Below are positions 6,440 to 13,253 of a stretch of 20,608 nt of DNA, piece after piece; position 1 is the stretch's first letter; the number at the start of each line of letters is the position of its first letter. The stretch covers positions 1 to 20,608 of the forward strand of contig CAYTLW010000129.1 in the NCBI GenBank assembly GCA_964438735.1. The letters run 5' to 3'. The position numbers were made by a program, and so were the translations under genes. The notes beneath the pieces are model-generated. The model was given only the letters and a program-made list of their open reading frames with translations. It had not been told where the DNA came from and did not search any database. Origin of the DNA: CAYTLW01 sp964438735. GTDB taxonomy: Bacteria; Myxococcota_A; UBA9042.

Positions 6440-8794
6440 ATGCTGGCCACTTCAAGCGCGCAACTCCGGCGCATCATCGCCACAATGCTCCCCATACTGG
6501 CCGTGGTCTGCGCCGGCCCGCTGAGCACGCCTGCGGACGCCGCCACCCCGAGCACCATCGCCGTCGAGGGCCGGCTCATGACCGTCGCCGGCGGGCCCAT
6601 CACCGACGGCAAGTACAGCGTCACGTTTCTGCTTTATGCCAGCGCCCAGGCGAAGACACCGGTGTGGTCCGAGACGGTGGCCGACCTCGTGGTCAAGAGC
6701 GGGGTCTTTCAGCACGCCCTCGGCACGGTCAAATCCCTGTCCCCGTCCATGATGGACAGCGGCAAGACCGGTTGGCTGGCCATCCGGATCGGCAAGGAGC
6801 CGGAGCTGTCGCGGCGAAAGATGCATGCCGCGCCATACGCCATGCGCGCCGGCATCGCCGATGGCGCCAACTTCCCCTACGCGGGCGCCAAGACCAAGGG
6901 CGGACCGGCCAGCGATGTCGCCTGTACCGGCTGCGTAGGCGTCGCCGAGATGAAGTTCGACGGCCCCGTCGACCTGGGCGGCAACAGCCTCAAGGCCAAG
7001 GTGATCACCAGCAGCGACATGATCGCCGGCACCGTGAAGGCGAACTCCTTCATCGGCGACGGCTCCAAGCTCACAGGCGTCAAAATGCCCGCCGGCAAGT
7101 GCAAGCCGGGCATGGTGGTGGTCGGACTCGACAGCAACAACCAGCTCATCTGCGCCTCGTCGGCAGACAGCCTGCCCAAGGATGGCTTGGGCCAGGTCTC
7201 CAACGGCGTGCTGTCGACCGAGTTCAAGGCCACCTTCACCGGTAAATCCAACATCAAGATCCCCGACAACAACCCCATCGGTGTCGCCGACAGCGTGCTC
7301 ATCCCCGACCTGGGCACGGCCAAGAAGCTCACGGTCACGGTCCAGTTGACCAACTCCAACCTCAAGTCGGTCGCGGTCATCCTCTACGACGCCAACAAGG
7401 GCACGCACCTGCTCTATGACAAGGGCACGACCGGCAAGTCCCTGAAGGGCACCTGGCCGAGCCCGGACAAGCAGGTCTCCGGCGACCTGACCAAGTGGTG
7501 GGGCGCCAATCCCAAGGGCACGTGGACCCTGAAAGTGGTCGACACTGCCTTCCTGAACAACACCTTTGACGGCGTCATCGGCACCTGGCGAATCGATGTG
7601 GAGACCTTGTCGGATAAGCAGGTACAGGTGCATGGCGGGCTGCTGGTCAACGGCGCCTTCCGCTTCCCGTTGCTGGACAAGCCGCCCTTTGCCTGCGACG
7701 CCTCCAAGATCGGCTTCAGCTACCTCAACACGGCCGATGGCGACCTATATGTCTGCCGCATTCCGGGCTGGACGGCGGCCCTGTTCCGCCAGTGCGGCAA
7801 CAACGTCAAGGAGGTGGGCGAGGACTGCGATGACGGCAACCTCAAGGGGGGCGACGCTTGCCCGGCCACCTGCAAGTTCACCTGCGGCGACGGCCTCTGC
7901 ACGCCGGCCAAGGGCGAGTCCTTCAACACCTGCAAGAAGGACTGCCCGGTGGTCGACGGCCAGATCGTGTTCAAGAATCCGGGCAGCCAGTCCTGGAAGG
8001 TGCCGGTGGGCATCACCTTGATCTCGGCGGTAGCCGTGGGCGCCGGCGGTGGTGGCGGCGGCGGCACCGATGGCGGCAACGGCGGTCGCGGTGGCGGCGG
8101 CGGTGCCCTGGTCTGGGGCAACAACATCCCGGTCAAGGGCGGCGAGACCCTGACCATCGTGATCGGCAAGGGCGGCAAGCAGGGCGTGCACAGTGGCGGC
8201 GGCCAGGCCGGCACCTATACCGAGCTGCGTCGTGGCGGCCAGGTCCTCATGCGCGCCAACGGCGGGCCCGGCGGCGGCGCCAAGAGCGGCTCCGGCGTCA
8301 AGGGCGGACAGGCCAACATCGGCGGCTACCCCTTCAACAAGGGCGGCGGCAACGGCGGCGATACGCGCAACTCCGACGGTTGTGGTGGCTCCGGCGGCGG
8401 CGGCGCCGGCGGCTACAGCGGCAAGGGCGGCATCGGCGGACAGGCCTGCAACAGCGGTACGCCGGGCGCGGGCGGCGGCGGCGCAGGCGGCGACGGCAGC
8501 AATGGCCAGACCGCGGGCGGCGGCGGCGGCGTGGGCCTGAAGGGCATCGGCGCCAACGGCAAGAACGACGTGTCCGGCAACAACAACGATGGCGCTGCGG
8601 GCGGCGGCGGCTCCGGTGGCGCCAACGGAATCCACGGCTCGAGTAACAACGGCGGCCACGGCGGGCTCTATGGCGGCGGTGGCGGCGGCTCGCACGACAC
8701 GTCCAATGGCTCCGGCGGCAACGGCGCCAACGGCGGGTTGCGCATCATGTGGGGCCAGGGCCGATCCTATCCGAGCAAGGCGGCCGACAAGTAA
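6440..8794 (+). CDS. Large secreted mosaic protein: tail-fibre-like N-terminus, P-domain, Myxococcus Cys repeat, Gly-rich C-terminus
   Basis: 784 aa, secreted. A signal peptide covers about residues 1-34. Residues 40-140 (EGRLMTVAGGPITDGKYSVT to APYAMRA) resemble the N-terminal domain found in bacterial tail-fibre-like surface proteins, and FIGDGSKLTGV (204-214) is a fibre-type motif. Residues about 268-392 resemble a proprotein-convertase P (Homo B) domain, without any protease domain. Residues about 452-502 hold a Myxococcus-type cysteine-rich repeat (CDDGN, GGDACPATC) and a second Cys cluster. The last 280 residues are a glycine-rich domain that starts with a strand-like SWKVPVGITLISAVAVG and continues as runs of GGGG with conserved NNIPVKGGETLTIVIG, like the Gly-rich domains of bacterial surface proteins. 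The start at 6440 is preceded by GAGGAGG at 6428-6434. The gene stands alone. Role unknown; adhesion or matrix function is a guess. Confidence 0.85.
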   Translation: MLATSSAQLRRIIATMLPILAVVCAGPLSTPADAATPSTIAVEGRLMTVAGGPITDGKYSVTFLLYASAQAKTPVWSETVADLVVKSGVFQHALGTVKSLSPSMMDSGKTGWLAIRIGKEPELSRRKMHAAPYAMRAGIADGANFPYAGAKTKGGPASDVACTGCVGVAEMKFDGPVDLGGNSLKAKVITSSDMIAGTVKANSFIGDGSKLTGVKMPAGKCKPGMVVVGLDSNNQLICASSADSLPKDGLGQVSNGVLSTEFKATFTGKSNIKIPDNNPIGVADSVLIPDLGTAKKLTVTVQLTNSNLKSVAVILYDANKGTHLLYDKGTTGKSLKGTWPSPDKQVSGDLTKWWGANPKGTWTLKVVDTAFLNNTFDGVIGTWRIDVETLSDKQVQVHGGLLVNGAFRFPLLDKPPFACDASKIGFSYLNTADGDLYVCRIPGWTAALFRQCGNNVKEVGEDCDDGNLKGGDACPATCKFTCGDGLCTPAKGESFNTCKKDCPVVDGQIVFKNPGSQSWKVPVGITLISAVAVGAGGGGGGGTDGGNGGRGGGGGALVWGNNIPVKGGETLTIVIGKGGKQGVHSGGGQAGTYTELRRGGQVLMRANGGPGGGAKSGSGVKGGQANIGGYPFNKGGGNGGDTRNSDGCGGSGGGGAGGYSGKGGIGGQACNSGTPGAGGGGAGGDGSNGQTAGGGGGVGLKGIGANGKNDVSGNNNDGAAGGGGSGGANGIHGSSNNGGHGGLYGGGGGGSHDTSNGSGGNGANGGLRIMWGQGRSYPSKAADK

Positions 8795-8798
8795 CCAC

Positions 8799-8816
8799 GC
8801 CATGGTGCGCCATGGC
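8799..8816. terminator. Perfect 7-bp hairpin just after the mosaic protein gene
   Basis: GCCATGG (8799-8805) and CCATGGC (8810-8816) pair perfectly around a TGCG loop, starting 5 bases after the stop codon. The position suits transcript 3'-end formation, but no T-run follows, so an intrinsic terminator is not proven; it could also be an mRNA-stabilising stem or a protein site. Confidence 0.4.
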
Positions 8817-8913
8817 ATGTCCCGGCGCCCCCCGACCGCAGCTGCACCACGATCTATGAAAGGCCCGCTGCAAGCCCGTTATCGGGTGAGAATGCAGGGG
8901 GCCATGGTGTGCA

Positions 8914-8993
8914 CGTACCACGGTCATCCCCCCGGCGCATACCACGGGCTGCGCGGTGGACGTACCACGTCGATCGCACCACCCATACCACAG
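8914..8993 (+). repeat. Four direct repeats C(G/A)TACCAC(G/A) at 23-24 bp spacing
   Basis: Copies start at 8914 (CGTACCACGG), 8938 (CATACCACGG), 8961 (CGTACCACGT) and 8984 (CATACCACAG). The steps are 24, 23 and 23 bases, so all copies lie on nearly the same face of the helix. The third base pair alternates G, A, G, A. Looser ACCAC cores occur at 8794, 8846 and 8978. The sequence between copies is not conserved. Such spacing points to cooperative binding by a regulator upstream of the gene at 9128. The units are too short for CRISPR, and no replication gene is near to suggest iterons. Confidence 0.6.
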
Positions 8994-9012
8994 CACAATG
9001 CTATGAACTTTC

Positions 9013-9025
9013 CGCCAAGTTGGCG
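9013..9025. promoter_or_regulatory. Perfect palindrome CGCCAA-G-TTGGCG, operator-like
   Basis: Two 6-base arms around one central base form an exact dyad 20 bases after the last direct repeat and about 100 bases before the start codon at 9128. It has the size of a dimer-binding operator. ACTTTC occurs on both sides (9008 and 9036). Its protein partner is unknown. Confidence 0.4.
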
Positions 9026-9127
9026 TGCTCTCTCACTTTCTGAAGGGGGCGCTTGCCCATAGTATGTACTTGGACATGGCGAGAGGGGCATGGCGCCCCA
9101 GGGAACGCCGGCCACAAGGAGGACACA

Positions 9128-9400
9128 ATGGATATGGGTTACATGAGCGAGCTTCTGATGAGCGTCCTGATCTTCGCCCCTGGCGTGGTGCTGCTCTCCA
9201 TCTGTGTCTTCGTTGGTGTGCTGGTGCTGCTCGAGAAGGCGGGCATCTTCGGTGCCATGGCCAGCAACGACGTCATCGTCGAGGCCGAGGCCGAGGCCGC
9301 CACCGCCAATCCGCCGGCTGGCCAGGTCATCGAGGGCCTGCAGACCGCCATCGCCGACGAGGCGCAGGCCGAAGAGGCCGAAGCCGTCAACGGCAACTGA
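9128..9400 (+). CDS. Small single-pass membrane protein with acidic Ala/Glu tail, unknown function
   Basis: 90 aa. The start is fixed by AAGGAGG at 9116-9122, five bases before the ATG; earlier in-frame starts lack such a site. Residues about 9-35 are strongly hydrophobic (LLMSVLIFAPGVVLLSICVF), forming one transmembrane helix. A short loop LEKAGIFGAMASND follows, then an acidic Ala/Glu/Gln-rich tail (51-90) with no cysteines. The arrangement resembles small MotA/TolQ-like or biopolymer-transport N-terminal segments only superficially, and no family is recognised. The gene stands alone between the repeat-bearing region upstream and a good terminator downstream. That makes it a separately regulated unit, with the strongest ribosome site in the window. 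Confidence 0.7.
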   Translation: MDMGYMSELLMSVLIFAPGVVLLSICVFVGVLVLLEKAGIFGAMASNDVIVEAEAEAATANPPAGQVIEGLQTAIADEAQAEEAEAVNGN

Positions 9401-9422
9401 ACCTCCTTATGGGAGACCGGTG

Positions 9423-9443
9423 GGGCGAGGTCGCTCCTCGCCC
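9423..9443. other. 8-bp hairpin after the small membrane protein gene
   Basis: GGGCGAGG (9423-9430) pairs perfectly with CCTCGCCC (9436-9443) around a TCGCT loop, 22 bases after the stop codon. No T-run follows. It lies before the main terminator and may protect the transcript end. Confidence 0.4.
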
Positions 9444-9487
9444 TGCCGGCCCCGAACCGGAGTTCAGCGCAGCCTGACCAGAAGATG

Positions 9488-9524
9488 CGCGGCGCACCCA
9501 ACGGGCGCCGCGTTTGCTGTTTTT
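9488..9524 (+). terminator. Rho-independent terminator
   Basis: CGCGGCGC (9488-9495) pairs perfectly with GCGCCGCG (9505-9512), and TTTGCTGTTTTT follows at 9513-9524. It lies 88 bases after the stop of the small membrane protein gene and separates it from the radical SAM gene converging on it. Confidence 0.78.
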
Positions 9525-9566
9525 GGGGCGTGCGAAGGCCCCGTGTTGTCCGGTCTGAGCGCGCCG

Positions 9567-11234
9567 TCAGATCTCCGACACGTCCACAGCGGTCGCCACC
9601 ACCGGCCGCAGCTGCTCGTGGGTCTGGGCCAGCCCGCGCATCCGCTGCCACGCGTTGGGCAGCCGATAGCCCGTCTCGACGGTGGGCGGCTGGTACATAT
9701 TGCGTCCGGTGCGGGCGTTGAAGTACTCGCGCAGCACCAGCGGTCCCACGGCGACCGAGAGGGCCTGCTCCTTGAGCGTCATCGGCCCCAGCAGGTCCTT
9801 GTACTGCCTGTCCAGTCGCTCCACCTGCTCGCGCATCTTGGACGTCGGCGCGAAGCGGCGCATCCACGGGATGACCACGCGGTATTGTCGACATCGCTGC
9901 TCGAACGCCTGACGACGCCGCTCCAGCCGCGGTTCGCCGCCGTCGTCGCAGGTCGCGCCGCGGGCCGTGGTGTCGAACAAACGCATCAGGCTGGCGCCGT
10001 TGGCGTGGTACTCGGTCTCGAAGGCGCGCTTGAGGATGCCGTAGGTCTCGTCGCGCTCGAAGTGCTCGTGATCAAACCAGATGCGATCCTGGCCGTGCTG
10101 CTCCTCGTAGGGCACGTTGTCCAGCAACAGGCCCTTGTTTCGGTAGTCTTCGTAGAGCTCGGTCCGCGGCATGGGCCCCAGCTGCATGAACTGTACGAAG
10201 TCCGCCTGCAGCGAGGTCATGAACTCGATGTCCTCGTGGATGCTCTCGCGGTCGTGATGCTCCAAGAAGAGGATGCCGCTGGCCAACACCATGATGCCGG
10301 CGTCGCGTAGCTCCTTGATCATCGCGTGGAAGTCGATGCCGCGATTCTTGGTGTAGACCTCGTGCTTGCTCTCCACACCGACCCAGATGAACTCCACGCC
10401 AAGCCGGCGCAGGAACTTGATGCCCACCTTCTGCACCGTCTCGGCGCTGGAGAAGATGCTGAACTTCCAGTCCTTGCCGGCCTCTTCCATCATCTGCAGG
10501 AAGGCCTCGGCCCGTTTATGCTTCTTGAGGAAGTTCTCGTCCATGATGAAGAACTCGCTCAGGCCCAGCTTCTTTTCCACGTCCACGCACGCTTTGAAGA
10601 GCGACTGCGCGTCGGGCAGGTAGGCGTCATAACGCCGGTCGAAGAAGTGGGTCGTGGCACAGAAGCGGCAGGCGTTGGGGCAGCCGACACCCGGGATCAA
10701 CACCGCCGCCTCCACCGGTCGCGGCACGCCCATCATGGACTTGGTGAGCGCCGACTTCAGCGCCGGGTGGCGGATGGGCGCGTTGGGATCCTCGCCCAGC
10801 AGGCGGCGCAACCAGCGCACACCCTCGCCCAGGCAGAGGTGGTCGTGGTCGACGATCTTGGCCAGGTCGGGCACGCGAGTGCCGTGACCGCCGAGGATGA
10901 TCTCTGTGCCTGGCGAGTGCTTGCGCACCAGTTCGGCCATGCGCCGGGCCTTCATCACGTTGGGCGCGATGAACGAGATGCCCACATAGTCATAGCCACG
11001 TGACAGCTCGCGCACGAAGCGAGACTCGGATGGGAAGTCCAGCACCTGCACGCCGCATTGCACGTTCTCGGCCAGCAGGCGCAGGCCGAAGCTGGGGTGA
11101 TGAAAGCGCAGGCTGAACATGCCCTGCTCGCGCGTGACCTGGTTGTGAAAGAGCTCCATCACGTTCTCTTTGCGGCCGTAGGCATCGTCGACGCCATAGG
11201 GACCGAAGACGGACGACAGAAGTAGCGTGGTCAT
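9567..11234 (-). CDS. B12-binding-type radical SAM protein, function unknown
   Basis: 555 aa. The N-terminal 150 residues form a cobalamin-binding-like Rossmann domain (YDYVGISFIAPN at 81-92, then ILGGHGTRVPD at 113-123, and LCLGEG at 133-138). The classical DxHxxG base-off motif is not visible. The radical SAM core follows, with C185, C189 and C192 in GCPNACRFCATT ligating the 4Fe-4S cluster that cleaves SAM. The MDENFL segment and the WVGVESK strand are also typical. The C-terminal 150 residues are basic and helical and match nothing I recognise. The ATG at 11234 has GGAGAT six bases upstream. It is transcribed in the same direction as the ATPase gene but 119 bases away. Family members methylate or rearrange unactivated carbons in lipids, cofactors or natural products; the substrate here is unknown. 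Confidence is high for the class and low for any specific reaction. Confidence 0.85.
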   Translation of the reverse strand: MTTLLLSSVFGPYGVDDAYGRKENVMELFHNQVTREQGMFSLRFHHPSFGLRLLAENVQCGVQVLDFPSESRFVRELSRGYDYVGISFIAPNVMKARRMAELVRKHSPGTEIILGGHGTRVPDLAKIVDHDHLCLGEGVRWLRRLLGEDPNAPIRHPALKSALTKSMMGVPRPVEAAVLIPGVGCPNACRFCATTHFFDRRYDAYLPDAQSLFKACVDVEKKLGLSEFFIMDENFLKKHKRAEAFLQMMEEAGKDWKFSIFSSAETVQKVGIKFLRRLGVEFIWVGVESKHEVYTKNRGIDFHAMIKELRDAGIMVLASGILFLEHHDRESIHEDIEFMTSLQADFVQFMQLGPMPRTELYEDYRNKGLLLDNVPYEEQHGQDRIWFDHEHFERDETYGILKRAFETEYHANGASLMRLFDTTARGATCDDGGEPRLERRRQAFEQRCRQYRVVIPWMRRFAPTSKMREQVERLDRQYKDLLGPMTLKEQALSVAVGPLVLREYFNARTGRNMYQPPTVETGYRLPNAWQRMRGLAQTHEQLRPVVATAVDVSEI

Positions 11235-11353
11235 GTTGATCTCCGCATGATCGGGGCGGGAAAAGCGTGCCGGCGCGAACTACCCATGAAGGGGCGCAAA
11301 CCGGCTCACCGCCGTTGTGGATGCGAAGATAGGCTGGTGATGTCACCGTCTTG

Positions 11354-13078
11354 TCACGATGTCTCGGTGTGCGTTCGGGCGCGCATTCCGCGCAGCCGAT
11401 CGATGGCCGCGGCGACCTCGAATCGTCGGGCCAGCGCCAGGCTTCCGTCCCGACCGCGCGCCAGCAGATCCAGGCCTTGTTCGGTCAGCGCGGCGTCCAG
11501 CGCGTCCAGGGCGTCGGCCAGGGTCGTGCCCTCGTCCAGGGCGTTCTTTTTGAGCCAGACCATGGCCTCGGCCACCATGCGGGTCTGGGCCGTGGCGACC
11601 AGCTGCTCGACCGCGTCCAGGTCGATGTCCTCGCCACCAAAGCGGATGCCATCGACGCCATCGGCGCGCAGCTTCACGTCGCGGCGGCCGTGGCTCGGGT
11701 CCAGGCTGCGGGCGTCGACACTCCTGGGCGTGACCCGACCGAAGTGGTCGCCGCCCTCGCGACTGCGCAGGCCCTCGAAGCGGGTGGCGATCTCCCGCGC
11801 CTGCTCGGTGGCGTCTTCGGGCAGGTATTGCCGCATCTGGATGACCGTATCGGCGACGTCGAAGTAGTCGCCCGAGCCACCGATCACCAACACCGTCGAC
11901 ACGCCGAGCTCGTCGTGCAGCTGGCGCACGCGGTCGATGAAGGGCGTGATGGGCTCGCCCTCCTTGCTCACCAGGGCCTGCATCCGGTGGTCGCGGATCA
12001 TGAAATTGGTCGCCGAGGTGTCCTCGTCCATGAACAGGGCGCCGGCGCCCACCTCCAGCGCCTCCATGATGGCCGCCGCCTGCGACGTGCTGCCGCTGGC
12101 GTCGTCGGTGCGGAAGCTGGCCGTGTCGCGGCCGAAGGGCAGGTTGTCGATGAAGGGGCTGATGTCCACAGCTTCCACCCGGCGGCCGTCTTCGGCGCGG
12201 ATCTTCACCGCGTCGGGTCGCGTCACCACCAGCTCGCGACCGTCGCCGGGCAGCTGATCCCACACGCCCAACTCCATGGCCCGCAGCAGGGTCGACTTGC
12301 CGTGGTAGCCGCCGCCGACGATCAGGGTGACACCCGCTGGGATGCCCATGCCGCGCACCTGGCCTCGATAGGGGAGTTTCAGCTCCACCGCCAGGGAGTC
12401 CGGCGAACGGAAGGGAACCACCTCGCCCGTCATGGGCCGCGGATCGATACCTGAACGACGCGGCAGGAGTGAGCCGTCGGCCACCCAGGCGACCAGCTCA
12501 CGCTCGGCCAGGGCGGCTCGGGCGGCGCGCTGATCCAGCAGGCCCTGCACGTGGCCACGCAGGCGCTCGGCGTTCAGATCTTCGAAGTAGAGCGACCCGT
12601 TGACGATGGCCGGTACGTCATCGAGCAGCAGGTCGGCCGCCGCACGGCCCATGACCCGGCGCCCCTGGGCCGGCAACCCGAGGCGGAAACGGGCCTCGAC
12701 ACAGTCGTCCAGCAGCACCACTGAGGTTCGCTCGAGCACTTCCTGGCCCGGTGTCTCGATGGCCACCAGGCCGCCCTTGCCGGTACCGACGCGGGGCGGA
12801 TCCACCCGTCGGATCGCCGCTTCGAAGGCGCGCGTAAGGTAGTCGCACAGGGCCACCACGCGATCCGGTTCCGAGGTGCACCAATCCGGGAAGCCGGCCT
12901 CGGCGCGCGGCACCTGCACACGCAGCTGGCTGGGCGCGGCGAAGGGGTCGCCCTGGACGCGGTCGATGTGCAGCAAGCAGTTGGCCATCTGCCAGCGGCC
13001 GCGGATGTCGCCGTACGCCTTGTAACCGCGGCCGTCGATGCGCTGCAGGATGTCTTCGAGTCGCTGGATATCGTCCAC
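11354..13078 (-). CDS. Predicted ATPase of the ABC class (PF09818/COG3044 type)
   Basis: 574 aa from a GTG start at 13078. The N-terminus IDGRGYKAYGDIRGRW and HIDRVQGDPFAAPS is the hallmark of this family. A Walker A motif GGGYHGKST lies at about 255-263, a signature-like SGSTSQ at about 328-333, and a Walker B-like FMDEDTSATN at about 349-358. Members are soluble ABC-fold ATPases without a transporter partner, and their job is not known. The same frame is open to 13282. The extra 68 residues are Pro/Arg-rich and run into the start region of the divergent gene, while the family begins close to VDDIQRLEDI, so GTG 13078 with GAGG seven bases upstream is preferred. Its neighbours are a radical SAM gene downstream and a divergent diguanylate cyclase, neither of which reveals the role. 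Confidence 0.85.
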   Translation of the reverse strand: MDDIQRLEDILQRIDGRGYKAYGDIRGRWQMANCLLHIDRVQGDPFAAPSQLRVQVPRAEAGFPDWCTSEPDRVVALCDYLTRAFEAAIRRVDPPRVGTGKGGLVAIETPGQEVLERTSVVLLDDCVEARFRLGLPAQGRRVMGRAAADLLLDDVPAIVNGSLYFEDLNAERLRGHVQGLLDQRAARAALAERELVAWVADGSLLPRRSGIDPRPMTGEVVPFRSPDSLAVELKLPYRGQVRGMGIPAGVTLIVGGGYHGKSTLLRAMELGVWDQLPGDGRELVVTRPDAVKIRAEDGRRVEAVDISPFIDNLPFGRDTASFRTDDASGSTSQAAAIMEALEVGAGALFMDEDTSATNFMIRDHRMQALVSKEGEPITPFIDRVRQLHDELGVSTVLVIGGSGDYFDVADTVIQMRQYLPEDATEQAREIATRFEGLRSREGGDHFGRVTPRSVDARSLDPSHGRRDVKLRADGVDGIRFGGEDIDLDAVEQLVATAQTRMVAEAMVWLKKNALDEGTTLADALDALDAALTEQGLDLLARGRDGSLALARRFEVAAAIDRLRGMRARTHTETS

Positions 13079-13253
13079 TGGAGGCCTCTGGCTGCGGGCT
13101 TTCAGCCACGATATCGCGCCGCCTCTCGGGGGTCCACGCCTCGGGGTGGACCTCGGCCGGCCAGACGGACGCCCGGGTTGTTTCGGATAAAGAGGGCCAA
13201 AAAAATCGCGTTCCCGAGCTATTGCGGCCACCTTGGACGGCGGAGGCATCGCC

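Larger units (their letters stand above)
8795..9127 (+). promoter_or_regulatory. 333-base non-coding region with repeats, palindrome and hairpin
   Basis: No convincing gene lies on either strand; the short open frames here have no signal, motif or good ribosome site. From left to right it holds a perfect hairpin (8799-8816), four direct repeats (8914-8993), a perfect palindrome (9013-9025) and the ribosome-binding site AAGGAGG (9116-9122) of the small membrane protein gene. The promoter itself is not obvious; TAGTAT at 9060-9065 is a weak -10 candidate. The layout suggests a regulated promoter for the downstream gene. Confidence 0.5.

Noticed and set aside
8100..8760. DNA tandem repeat in the Gly-rich part of the mosaic protein
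   Set aside because: GGCGGC runs follow from coding for glycine in a high-GC genome; I see no fixed repeat unit at the DNA level.
8914..8993. CRISPR array
   Set aside because: Repeat units are only 8-10 bases with 13-15 bases between them, far shorter than CRISPR repeats and spacers, and no cas gene is near.
9409..9477. 22-codon open frame after the small membrane protein gene
   Set aside because: No ribosome site precedes it and it overlaps a strong hairpin; it is more likely untranslated 3' sequence.
11235..11353. Terminator or promoter between the ABC-class ATPase and the radical SAM gene
   Set aside because: A GGTGA-TG-TCACC dyad at about 11335-11346 is too small and has no T-run, and no convincing -35/-10 pair was found.
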